Positions 1 to 6,822 of a DNA stretch of 9,805 nucleotides are shown here, piece after piece; position 1 is the first letter of the stretch; each line of letters starts with the position of its first letter. Made by a program: the position numbers and the translations under genes. The stretch comes from JALOOE01 sp964423545 (GTDB taxonomy: Bacteria; Chloroflexota; Anaerolineae; CG2-30-64-16), in contig CAYRFV010000217.1 in the NCBI GenBank assembly GCA_964423545.1, positions 1 through 9,805 on the forward strand, written 5' to 3'. The notes below the pieces were generated by a model. The model saw only the letters and a program-made list of their open reading frames with translations. It made no database searches and was not told the DNA's origin.

Positions 1-2031
1 GATCTGGCTGCACCCCCACTGCCTGTCCCCGTGGCTCCGTCCTCAGCCCCGGCGCCGCCACCGCTCGCCCGTTTGGACATCGCGAACGCAGTGGAGGCTT
101 CTGCTTCGAGAGATCACGGATCGCGCATCACTGCCGGCCTCAACGCCTGGCAGCGGGCTGCCGTCCTCTGCACGGATGCGCCTCTGGGGATCGTCGCCGG
201 GCCGGGCACAGGCAAGACCCGCGTGTTGACCGTCCGCGTCGCACACCTCGTCCTCGAGAAAGGTGTGCCGCCGGAGTCCATCCTCGCCATCACTTTCACC
301 AACAAGGCGGCCGGCGAAATGCGCGAGCGCCTGGAAACGCTCCTGGGCGCGGAGACCGCCCGTCGCGTCACGATCAGGACCTTTCACGCGTTTGGGGCCA
401 TGCTCCTGCGCCAGTATGCCGGGCGGTCAGGTCTTGGCACGGAGTTCGTGATTCTTGCCGAAGAGGATCAACGGGCCCTGCTGCGGCAGGCCTGTCCTGA
501 GCTGAAGGTGGGAGAGGTGGATGCTGTGCTGGTCGCCATCTCGGCGGCGAAGAATCGCTCGGCGTCAGATGCGCCGGAGCACGCCGGGCCAGACGGATCG
601 CGGAGAAGCGCAGCGCGCGCAGGGGAGGACGCGGCCGGTGCGTCGTCACCGTCCACACCCTCCGCCGACCCGTTCGCTCGATACCGAAGCCGCTACGAGA
701 TGGTGCTGCGCAAGAGCAATGCGGTCGACTTCGATGACCTGCTGCTGCTGCCGATCCGCCTCCTTGAGACGCAGCCCGACGTGCTGGCCGCGCTCCAGGC
801 ACGCTACCGGTGGATCTCAGTGGACGAATACCAGGATATCAACGGGGCTCAGTATCGCCTGCTGCGCCTGCTGGCATCCGGCGGCGCCAACCTCTGCGTT
901 ATCGGTGACCCGGACCAGGCGATCTACGGTTTTCGCGGGTCCGATCGGCGCTACTTCCTCCGGTTCGAACACGACTATCCCGGCGCCGCTGCGCTGCACC
1001 TCGATCACAACTACCGCTCGACACAGATCATCCTGGACGCCGCCACCCAGGTAATCGCCAGGAACGCTGGCCGCACCGCACTTCAGCTCATGGCCGATTG
1101 TGCGGATGAGGTCAGGCTCGACGTGCATCGCGCACCCACGGACCGCGGCGAGGCCGAGTACGTCGTCCATGAGATCGAGCAGATGATGGGCGGCACCAGT
1201 TACTTCTCGCTGGATTCAGGTCGCACATCGGGTGCAACCCCGGTCGCAGCGCGTTCCTTCGCCGACTTCGCCGTGCTCTACCGGCTGGGAGCGCAAAGCC
1301 GTCCCCTGATCGAGGCGTTCGATCGTTCCGGCATTCCCTATCAGACGAGTGGGCAGACGCCGCTTCGCGCATACAAGGCGGTGCGGGAGGTGCTTGCCTG
1401 TCTCTGGCTGCTGTACAGCCCCCATTCGCAAGCGCATCTCAGCCAGATCGGAGGGCTGCACCGACACCTCATGCCAGAACTGACACAGGCATGGCGAGCC
1501 GGCATGCCGGCGCCGCGCCTGATTGAGCAGGCCATGGCTCTGATCGTCCGCCAGCGCGGCAGACCGTATGGCGAGGCCGACGCCGTGCGCCTGTCGCAGC
1601 TTGTTCTGGCTGCGGCGCCCTATGAGGACCGGCTGGTCGACTTCCTTGAAGCGGTCGTGCTTGGCAGCGAGACCGACGCCTACGATGCGCGCGCAGATCG
1701 CGTTGCGCTGATGACGCTCCATGCCGCGAAAGGGCTGGAGTTCCCTGTCGTGTTCATTGTGGGCTGCGAGGAGGGGTTGCTGCCTTACACGCGGCCGGGC
1801 GAGCCGCCCGACGTCGAGGAAGAGCGTCGGCTCTTCTATGTAGGCATGACGCGGGCCGGTCGCAGGCTCGTCCTGACTCAGGCGCGCAAGCGCATGCTCT
1901 TCGGCCAGGTCATGGAGAACGCCCCCTCGCGCTTCGTGGGCGACATCGAGGCCGCGCTGAAGCAGATCCAGGAGGCAAAGCGCCGGCCTCCGGAACGAAA
2001 GCCGGAGCATGAGCAGCTCAGCCTGTTCTGA
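1..2031 (+). CDS. UvrD/PcrA-type SF1A DNA helicase, 5' partial
   Basis: ATP-dependent 3'-5' DNA helicase of the UvrD/Rep/PcrA group, presumably in DNA repair. The frame is open to base 1, so the start lies upstream; the GTG at 31 sits inside a Pro/Ala-rich stretch and is probably an internal Val. Counting residues from base 1, the motifs run in order: Q-motif Gln about 51; Walker A AGPGTGKT 66-73; motif Ia TFTNKAAGEM 98-107; motif II VDEYQD 274-279; motif III GDPDQAIYGFRG 302-313; motif IV NYRST 337-341; motif V TLHAAKGLEF from 572; motif VI ERRLFYVGMTRA 608-619. A low-complexity Ser/Ala/Asp-rich insert lies at about 186-223 in subdomain 1B. The region between motifs IV and V is short, implying a reduced 2B subdomain. 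The last five residues are QLSLF, a consensus beta-clamp-binding motif. No catalytic residue is missing. From memory, this helicase type also occurs as the C-terminal half of EndoQ-like PHP fusions, which the truncated start would allow. The downstream gene converges, 63 bp away. Confidence 0.93.
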   Translation, partial: DLAAPPLPVPVAPSSAPAPPPLARLDIANAVEASASRDHGSRITAGLNAWQRAAVLCTDAPLGIVAGPGTGKTRVLTVRVAHLVLEKGVPPESILAITFTNKAAGEMRERLETLLGAETARRVTIRTFHAFGAMLLRQYAGRSGLGTEFVILAEEDQRALLRQACPELKVGEVDAVLVAISAAKNRSASDAPEHAGPDGSRRSAARAGEDAAGASSPSTPSADPFARYRSRYEMVLRKSNAVDFDDLLLLPIRLLETQPDVLAALQARYRWISVDEYQDINGAQYRLLRLLASGGANLCVIGDPDQAIYGFRGSDRRYFLRFEHDYPGAAALHLDHNYRSTQIILDAATQVIARNAGRTALQLMADCADEVRLDVHRAPTDRGEAEYVVHEIEQMMGGTSYFSLDSGRTSGATPVAARSFADFAVLYRLGAQSRPLIEAFDRSGIPYQTSGQTPLRAYKAVREVLACLWLLYSPHSQAHLSQIGGLHRHLMPELTQAWRAGMPAPRLIEQAMALIVRQRGRPYGEADAVRLSQLVLAAAPYEDRLVDFLEAVVLGSETDAYDARADRVALMTLHAAKGLEFPVVFIVGCEEGLLPYTRPGEPPDVEEERRLFYVGMTRAGRRLVLTQARKRMLFGQVMENAPSRFVGDIEAALKQIQEAKRRPPERKPEHEQLSLF

Positions 2032-2059
2032 GCGCTGAGCGTTCCCGCTTCTCCCAGTG

Positions 2060-2086
2060 CTGGCCGCCGTCGATTCCCGACGCCAG
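2060..2086. terminator. Hairpin between convergent genes (weak terminator candidate)
   Basis: In the 63-bp gap between the convergent helicase and dehydrogenase genes, CGTCG (2068-2072) pairs with CGACG (2078-2082) around a 5-nt loop. After a 4-nt bulge the stem continues as CTGG (2060-2063) with CCAG (2083-2086). A U-tract is lacking on either strand, so this is at best a weak or factor-assisted terminator. Confidence 0.25.
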
Positions 2087-2094
2087 TCCTGATC

Positions 2095-3171
2095 TCATCC
2101 CATCTCAAACACGACCTTATACGCCTCGCGCGAAGAACGAAGGAGCAAATCGAAGGCCTCTGCATAGCGCGCCAGGGGAAAGCGATGGGTGATCATCGAG
2201 CGCACATCCACCACACCCGTCCGGATCAGGTCGTGCGCCTCGCGCTCGTCTCGATAGAAGGCATTCGATGAGGTGGTGATGCGCCGCTCCGAACCGACCG
2301 CGCCCAGGTTGAGCGGGGCCGCAATGTTCTGAACGGCCAGATTGACATACGCACCCGCTGGCGCCAGCAGAGGGATCGCCTCACCGAAGGTGGTCGCAGT
2401 GCCCACGGTGTCGAAGATGGCCTGGCACGCCGCGCCGTCGGCGCGGCGTGCCAGCGCGGCTCCCAGGCTCTCCTCGGTGGGGTCGATGGCGATCAGGCCG
2501 GGATAGCGGCCGATGACGGCGCGGGCCAGGGGCGAAGGATCGGAGACCAGGATACGCGCCGCACCGCGCGCACGGGCGACCTGCGCGATGCAGAGCCCCG
2601 CCGGGCCGCCGCCGATGCACAGGACGGTGGCGTCTGCCAACGTCTCGGCGCGACCGGCCGCATGGACCGCCACGCCCAGGATGTCCCGCATCGCTTCCTC
2701 TTCGAAGGATACCGAGTCCGCCATCGGGTGCAGCAGGTCCGCCCAGGCCAGGCAGTACTCGGCATAGCCTCCTGGAAAGAAGTCCATCTTGCCCCATCCC
2801 TGGGCATGGCCGATGTGCAGGGTGTCCCGGCACAGGTTTTCGTGACCGCTCGTGCACAGCGCGCACACACCGCACGTGCGGAAGGCCTGCACCCCCACCC
2901 GTTGGCCCAGCAACGGCTCGTACTTCGCGCTGTTGACCGCGGTCACGACGCCCGAGAACTCGTGACCGAGGATCATGTCCGGCGGATTGTCGATGTGGCG
3001 GCCCAATGTGTGCAGCGCCCAAGGGTTCTCGCCCACATAGTAACGCAGATCGCTGCCGCAGATGCCGCAGGCTCGCACCTGCACCAGTACGTGGTTCTCG
3101 GCGTGAAGCTGCGGCAAGGGGATCTCGACGAGTTCGAGTTGATGCGGCTTTCTCAGTAGGACGGCTTTCAT
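2095..3171 (-). CDS. Zinc-dependent medium-chain alcohol/polyol dehydrogenase (MDR superfamily)
   Basis: NAD(P)-dependent oxidoreductase of the MDR superfamily, in the sorbitol/threonine dehydrogenase-like branch; it should oxidise a secondary alcohol or polyol to a ketone in the cytosol, substrate unknown. It is 358 aa, normal for the family. The N-terminal GroES-like domain carries catalytic zinc ligands C38 (in GICGSD) and H70/E71 (GHEF). The structural zinc Cys quartet is complete at C100, C103, C106 and C114. The Rossmann domain has GGGPAG at 187-192, and Asp211 ends the second beta strand, the usual sign of NAD preference. The ATG at 3171 has GGAGG at 3178-3182 with 6-nt spacing. The gene diverges from the DegV gene (107 bp) and converges on the helicase. 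It differs from the other dehydrogenase in this window in the zinc lobe and cofactor residue, so the two are not a recent duplication. Confidence 0.92.
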   Translation of the reverse strand: MKAVLLRKPHQLELVEIPLPQLHAENHVLVQVRACGICGSDLRYYVGENPWALHTLGRHIDNPPDMILGHEFSGVVTAVNSAKYEPLLGQRVGVQAFRTCGVCALCTSGHENLCRDTLHIGHAQGWGKMDFFPGGYAEYCLAWADLLHPMADSVSFEEEAMRDILGVAVHAAGRAETLADATVLCIGGGPAGLCIAQVARARGAARILVSDPSPLARAVIGRYPGLIAIDPTEESLGAALARRADGAACQAIFDTVGTATTFGEAIPLLAPAGAYVNLAVQNIAAPLNLGAVGSERRITTSSNAFYRDEREAHDLIRTGVVDVRSMITHRFPLARYAEAFDLLLRSSREAYKVVFEMG

Positions 3172-3177
3172 GGCGCG

Positions 3178-3182
3178 CCTCC
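3178..3182 (-). promoter_or_regulatory. Ribosome binding site of the 2095-3171 dehydrogenase
   Basis: GGAGG on the minus strand, 6 nt before the ATG at 3171, fixes that start. An 8-bp palindrome, GGCGCGCC (3172-3179), lies between and overlaps it. Confidence 0.7.
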
Positions 3183-3206
3183 GGTGATGCTCCTGCGAGT
3201 CAGGTT

Positions 3207-3215
3207 ATTTTAGCA
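3207..3215 (-). promoter_or_regulatory. Extended -10 promoter candidate for the 2095-3171 dehydrogenase
   Basis: The minus strand reads TGCTAAAAT: a TGn extension followed by TAAAAT, one mismatch to the TATAAT consensus. No -35 match is found 16-18 bp upstream, which is typical for extended -10 promoters. The predicted start near 3200 gives a leader of about 28 nt holding the GGAGG site. This is an AT-rich island in a GC-rich region. Confidence 0.4.
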
Positions 3216-3234
3216 TGTTCCGGCACTTTCGCGA

Positions 3235-3240
3235 TAGAAT
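3235..3240 (+). promoter_or_regulatory. -10 box candidate for the DegV gene
   Basis: TAGAAT (5 of 6 to consensus) on the plus strand, 38 bp before the DegV start codon. The best -35 is TTAGCA at 3210-3215 (4 of 6) with a long 19-bp spacer, so the promoter may need an activator or be weak. It is back to back with the dehydrogenase promoter at 3207-3215. Confidence 0.35.
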
Positions 3241-3267
3241 GCGGTCACGCTGTGCGCATGCCCATCC

Positions 3268-3272
3268 AGGAG
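3268..3272 (+). promoter_or_regulatory. Ribosome binding site deciding the DegV start
   Basis: AGGAG lies 6 nt before the ATG at 3279. The frame is open further upstream, with another in-frame ATG at 3258, but only the 3279 start has a properly spaced Shine-Dalgarno and gives the usual DegV N-terminus MPKVAVVTDS. Confidence 0.75.
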
Positions 3273-3278
3273 CCTTCC

Positions 3279-4184
3279 ATGCCCAAAGTAGCCGTCGTCA
3301 CCGATAGCGTCGCCAGCATACCCGAAGCGCTGCTTGAGGCGCTGCGCATCCGTTTCGTGCCCTACTACATTCACCGCGGCGATGAAGTGCTGCGAGATCT
3401 GACCACGATCCAGCGCGACGCCTTCTACACCTGGCTCGTTTCCGCCGATCAGTTGCCGAAGACCGCCAATCCGAGCCCGGGCGACTATCTCGAAGTGTAT
3501 CGCGACCTGCACCTGAGGGAAGGCGCACAAGAGATCGTCAGCATCCACATCACATCGAAAGGCAGCGGCGCGTTCCAGTCGGCGTCCCTCGCCAAAGAGA
3601 TGCTCGCGGAGCCCTGTCCGGACCTCCGTATCGAGGTGATCGACACGCTGAATGTGTCGATGTGCCAGGGTTGGATGGTGATCGAGGCCGGCCGCGCCGC
3701 GCTGGCGGGCAGGAGCCTGGCCGAGATCGCCGACCAGGTCAAGGAGATGATCCCGATCAGCCGCATGATTCAGACGGCCGATACGCTGCGTTACCTGTAC
3801 ATGGGGGGCCGAATCGGGCGGGCGGTGCACATGGTCGGTTCGCTGCTGAACATCAAGCCGCTCATCGGGATGGAAGAAGGTGTGATCGTGCCCTTGGGCC
3901 AGGCGCGCAGCCGTCGCGCCGCCTACGACAAGATGGTCGATATGGTGGAGGCCGCGGTAGGCAAAGCCGGCAAAGTGAAGATCGCCTTCGTTCACGCAGC
4001 CGCCGAGGAGGAGGCCGAAAAGCTCAAGCGGCTGTTCGAGGGGCGCCTGAGCTGCGTTGAGTCATTGATCGCCGAGCTTTCTCCTGCGCTGGGCGTGCAC
4101 TCCGGGCCGGGCACGGTCGGCGTCTGCTACTATCCTGTGCGTGAAGCGGCCGAGTCGCTGCCCGTGGCCCGCGCCTCTCACTGA
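3279..4184 (+). CDS. DegV family fatty-acid-binding protein (FakB-like)
   Basis: Cytosolic lipid-binding protein. DegV/FakB proteins hold a fatty acid and present it to the kinase FakA, which makes acyl-phosphate for phospholipid synthesis; no fakA is in this window. At 301 aa the length is slightly above the family norm of about 280-290. Family signatures appear in order: VTDSVASIP (7-15); TANPSP (62-67, usually TSQPSP); SKGSGAFQSA (93-102); DTLNVSMCQG (122-131); ADTLRYLYMGGRIGRA (167-182); GSLLNIKPLI (187-196); and GVHSGPG (272-278). Thr62, Ser93 and His274 sit where, as I recall, FakB proteins bind the fatty-acid carboxylate. Oddities are Ala63 in place of the usual Ser and Cys129 in place of Gly in the third motif. 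The gene stands alone, divergent from one dehydrogenase and convergent with the other (29-bp gap). The family is certain; the bound fatty acid is unknown. Confidence 0.93.
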   Translation: MPKVAVVTDSVASIPEALLEALRIRFVPYYIHRGDEVLRDLTTIQRDAFYTWLVSADQLPKTANPSPGDYLEVYRDLHLREGAQEIVSIHITSKGSGAFQSASLAKEMLAEPCPDLRIEVIDTLNVSMCQGWMVIEAGRAALAGRSLAEIADQVKEMIPISRMIQTADTLRYLYMGGRIGRAVHMVGSLLNIKPLIGMEEGVIVPLGQARSRRAAYDKMVDMVEAAVGKAGKVKIAFVHAAAEEEAEKLKRLFEGRLSCVESLIAELSPALGVHSGPGTVGVCYYPVREAAESLPVARASH

Positions 4185-4213
4185 CGCCGCGGCCGGGGTC
4201 GCGCCTCTGAACC

Positions 4214-5251
4214 CTATCGCGGCAGATACTGCTCGTTCGGATAGATCATCACCTTGATCTCTTCCTTGCGCTCCAGCCGCTCGAACGCAGAGCGCCAGCC
4301 GGCCAGGCCGATGCGGCTGGTGATCACGGGCCGGAGCTGCACCTTGCCCATCGCCATGATCTGCAGTGCACGCTCCCAAGAGTGCCAGCCCGCAGCCATG
4401 CGCACCGCTTGGTCCGCGTACTCCATTCCGTCCCAGCCCCATCCCCCGCGCACGGTCAGGTTGTTGTAGGGGATGCGATCCAGGTTCACGCGAATATCGT
4501 GCCCCCACAGTCCGATGACCGTGATCCATCCGCCGTTCTTCACCATGCGCGTTCCCTGCGTGATCGCCGCCTCGCCGCCCGAACAATCGATTACCACCTC
4601 CGCGCCGGCCCCGCGGGTCATCCGCAGCACCTCGGCCACCGGATCCTCTTCACTGTGGAGGGTGACATCCGCGCCCAGCTCGCGGGCCTTCGCCAGCCGT
4701 GCGCCGTCGCTTTGCAGGCCGGTCACCACGACCGTGCGCGGGGAATAGAGCTTGACCAGTTGCAACATCGTCAGTCCGATGGGCCCGGGGCCGGTGATGA
4801 CCACGAAGTCCGCGGGGTGGAGGCGCGTGCGGTGCATCAGCGAGTGGCTCATGCACGTCACCTGCTCGATCAGCGCGCCCTCCTCGAAGGAGAGGTTGTC
4901 GGGCAGGCGGTGCGCCAACCGCTCAGGAATGGCGACCCGCTCGGCATAGGCGCCGTTCACGTGGGTGCCGACGCGGCCGTCCATCGTCTCCAGATCGCTG
5001 CAGATGCGGTCGCCGATGCGCCAGGCGTCGCTCACCCCCGCGCCTTTCCCGATCACGACGCCGGCGAACTCGTGGCCGAGGGTCACCGGCCGCCTGTGCT
5101 CTTTTCGGTCATTCCAGATATGCAGATCGCTGCCGCAGATGCCGACTGCGCCGACCTCGATCAGCAGGTCGGTCGGGCCCACGACCGGCTCTGGAACCTC
5201 GCGCAGGACGATACCGTCTCTGCCGTCAGCGATTTTCTGAACTGCGCGCAT
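4214..5251 (-). CDS. Zinc-binding medium-chain dehydrogenase lacking the structural-zinc lobe
   Basis: MDR-superfamily alcohol/polyol dehydrogenase, 345 aa, cytosolic, substrate unknown. Catalytic zinc ligands are C39 (GICGSD) and H60/E61 (GHEF), with E129 placed like the family's distal Glu ligand. The Rossmann motif GPGPIG is at 154-159. The second beta strand ends VVVTG with no acidic residue, which suggests NADP or relaxed cofactor use (inference). Where the four structural-zinc cysteines should follow GDRI, the chain runs ICSDLETMDGRVGTHVNGAY (83-102): one Cys and a lobe roughly 20 residues shorter. The start at 5251 was chosen because AGGAG sits 6 nt upstream; an in-frame ATG at 5272 would add seven residues but has no Shine-Dalgarno. 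The LarA-like gene is upstream on the same strand, 237 bp away, and could share a substrate or transcript. The 3' end converges with DegV. Confidence 0.9.
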   Translation of the reverse strand: MRAVQKIADGRDGIVLREVPEPVVGPTDLLIEVGAVGICGSDLHIWNDRKEHRRPVTLGHEFAGVVIGKGAGVSDAWRIGDRICSDLETMDGRVGTHVNGAYAERVAIPERLAHRLPDNLSFEEGALIEQVTCMSHSLMHRTRLHPADFVVITGPGPIGLTMLQLVKLYSPRTVVVTGLQSDGARLAKARELGADVTLHSEEDPVAEVLRMTRGAGAEVVIDCSGGEAAITQGTRMVKNGGWITVIGLWGHDIRVNLDRIPYNNLTVRGGWGWDGMEYADQAVRMAAGWHSWERALQIMAMGKVQLRPVITSRIGLAGWRSAFERLERKEEIKVMIYPNEQYLPR

Positions 5252-5488
5252 GGGTGTCTCCTGGTGTTCCATTGAGGGGTGATCTGGGCCCGGCGCTCCA
5301 CATCACAGCGTGCGATGCTTGTCCATGCGCCCACACGCCTGGCGGTGTAACGGGCTGAACTTCGGATCGGGGACGCCGTCGCGGCGATGGCGTAGGCCCG
5401 GAATTGCTTCAACCACCCGTGCCGATGGACCGGCTTCCCGTCGAGCAGCGTGCGCCGGCCGCGGAGTGGCAGCGCGGGCGACATCGCT
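5252..5488. other. 237-bp non-coding gap with an imperfect palindrome
   Basis: No recognisable gene lies between the LarA-like gene and the dehydrogenase. The clearest structure is a 21-bp imperfect inverted repeat at 5373-5393: ACGCC.TCG against CGA.GGCGT with a 3-nt centre and one mismatched pair. I found no convincing sigma-70 promoter; TGGACA on the minus strand resembles a -35 but has no matching -10. A minus-strand frame covers 5252-5484, but its product is basic, matches no family I know, and runs on out of frame into the dehydrogenase. The gap is either a regulatory leader or decayed sequence. Confidence 0.4.
5258..5262 (-). promoter_or_regulatory. Ribosome binding site deciding the start of the 4214-5251 dehydrogenase
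   Basis: AGGAG on the minus strand with 6-nt spacing to the ATG at 5251. It lies inside the reading frame that would begin at 5272 and so argues against that longer start. Confidence 0.7.
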
Positions 5489-6784
5489 TCAGCATGCCTC
5501 CGGCGCCACGCGCGTCAGTGTCTCACCCCCGAATGGGATCACCCCGACCCGCGCGCGCCGCCCCACCATGCGATATCCTTCTTCAAGCGCGGCCTGCACG
5601 CTCGGCGCAACCTCGAATTGCAGCGCGTCCAGGTCCCCGCGATTGAGATGGTTCGTCACGCAAAACGTCCTGCACACGCGATGCCGCACGCTGGCGTGGT
5701 ACATCGGTACGTTGAGGCCCACCAGGTCCTCGACCTCCCCGCGCTCGACCGCCGCCTTCTGCTCCGCAAACGACCGGGGCAGGTATTTCCGCACCGTCTC
5801 CTCATGCGACGGCGCATCGCCGCACAGGTGCTCGGCCCCGTCGAGCATGAAGATCAGCACCCCGCCTTCGCGCACCGCGCGATGCGCATAGGTGTACGGC
5901 TTGATCCCCTGCCAATAGTCGAAATGACACGGGTTGGCAGAGACGATCAGGATGTCGGCCTGCTCGGGGATCGGGACCACCATCAGCTTCTCCGCGAAGG
6001 CGACCGCCCGGCGGTGCGCCTCGATGAAATGCCCCGCGAAGAGGCCCAGGATGTGCTTCTCCTCGTCGAGCACCGTGTTGACCAGGAAATCGAGCCCGAC
6101 CCTGGCGGCGACATCGTCCATGTCTGCGCGCGTACGGTTGTCGCGCGTGCCGAGCACATCGAGGACCGGCTGGACCATGCAAGCCATCAGGTGCACCCGG
6201 TCCACCGTGTTGCGGCTGCACGCGCCGGGCAGGATCATCTTCGAACCGCCTCCCCAGCCTGCCGAGATGTGCGGGATCACGTTACCGATGGCGATGCGGA
6301 AGTCCGCGTCGAGCAGCTCGCGATCCACCTCCACGGGCGTGCCGCTGGCGGTGTGGCCCAGTGCGACGAACTCGGCGTAGCGGTAGTCCCGGTTCACTAC
6401 GCGGAAGCGGTTGGCGAAGCGCCCCAGCTTGGTGCACAGCTCGTCGTCCGTCATCGGCCGGTGCGTCCCCATCGCAGCGAAGATCTTGACCGCAGCGTCC
6501 GGGATGCCGGCGCCCTCGATCGCCTGCACGATCGGCGGCAGGAGGGCGGCTGTCGGCGTGGGCCGCGTAATGTCGTCGATCAGGATCGCCACGCGTTGAT
6601 CGCGGCGGAGCAGCTCGCGCAACGCCGCCGCGCCGATGGGATGCTCCAACCCCTCGCGCAGCACGGCCGCCTGATCGGCCGCGACTGCAGCCTTGCGATG
6701 CGCCGCACAAAACAGGAAGTTGCGTTCGTCGATCGCGACCTGGGTCGTCACTCCGGGCCGGAAGGTCAGTTCGATGTTCGGCAT
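5489..6784 (-). CDS. larA: LarA-like nickel-pincer-dependent racemase/epimerase (DUF2088)
   Basis: Member of the LarA superfamily, which inverts the hydroxyl carbon of 2-hydroxy acids through hydride transfer to a nickel-pincer nucleotide; cytosolic. It is 431 aa, close to the roughly 424 of L. plantarum LarA. The catalytic set lines up with LarA: R74 (DDITRP, like R75); H108 (GTHRP, like H108); H172 (PHISAG, like H174); K182 (SKMILPG, like the cofactor-bound K184); H198 (VDRVH, like H200). The 10- and 16-residue spacings after His172 and Lys182 match exactly. Farther on, YWQGIK (290-295) matches LarA YQAVK, with Q292 and K295 kept but Trp291 in place of Tyr294. The substrate may therefore not be lactate. 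The maturation genes larB, larC and larE are not in the window. A promoter and about 80-nt leader precede the gene, but no good Shine-Dalgarno is seen; the start MPNIELTFRPG fits the family. Confidence 0.88.
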   Translation of the reverse strand: MPNIELTFRPGVTTQVAIDERNFLFCAAHRKAAVAADQAAVLREGLEHPIGAAALRELLRRDQRVAILIDDITRPTPTAALLPPIVQAIEGAGIPDAAVKIFAAMGTHRPMTDDELCTKLGRFANRFRVVNRDYRYAEFVALGHTASGTPVEVDRELLDADFRIAIGNVIPHISAGWGGGSKMILPGACSRNTVDRVHLMACMVQPVLDVLGTRDNRTRADMDDVAARVGLDFLVNTVLDEEKHILGLFAGHFIEAHRRAVAFAEKLMVVPIPEQADILIVSANPCHFDYWQGIKPYTYAHRAVREGGVLIFMLDGAEHLCGDAPSHEETVRKYLPRSFAEQKAAVERGEVEDLVGLNVPMYHASVRHRVCRTFCVTNHLNRGDLDALQFEVAPSVQAALEEGYRMVGRRARVGVIPFGGETLTRVAPEAC

Positions 6785-6822
6785 AATCTTGCGTCCGTCG
6801 CCTCTCTTACGGTCTGGCTGCT

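Noticed and set aside
739..750. CTG trinucleotide run in the helicase gene
   Set aside because: Four codons of a Leu-rich helix (DDLLLLP) conserved in the family; not a functional repeat.
1216..2010. 264-codon minus-strand frame antisense to the helicase
   Set aside because: It lies wholly inside a gene with all SF1 motifs intact and shows no recognisable domain.
3172..3179. GGCGCGCC palindrome at the dehydrogenase start codon
   Set aside because: An 8-bp GC palindrome is expected occasionally in such DNA and is explained by overlap with the ribosome binding site.
3006..3278. Upstream extension of the DegV frame, including the ATG at 3258
   Set aside because: It would overlap the divergent dehydrogenase and its promoter; AGGAG is correctly placed only for the ATG at 3279.
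4170..4208. 9-bp direct repeat CGCGCCTCT (4170-4178 and 4200-4208) around the DegV stop codon
   Set aside because: Short and GC-rich with no further similarity in the flanks; plausible by chance in this composition.
5252..5484. Possible small gene on the minus strand between the LarA-like gene and the dehydrogenase
   Set aside because: Basic, unrecognised product with no clear ribosome binding site; its frame runs on into the dehydrogenase in another phase.
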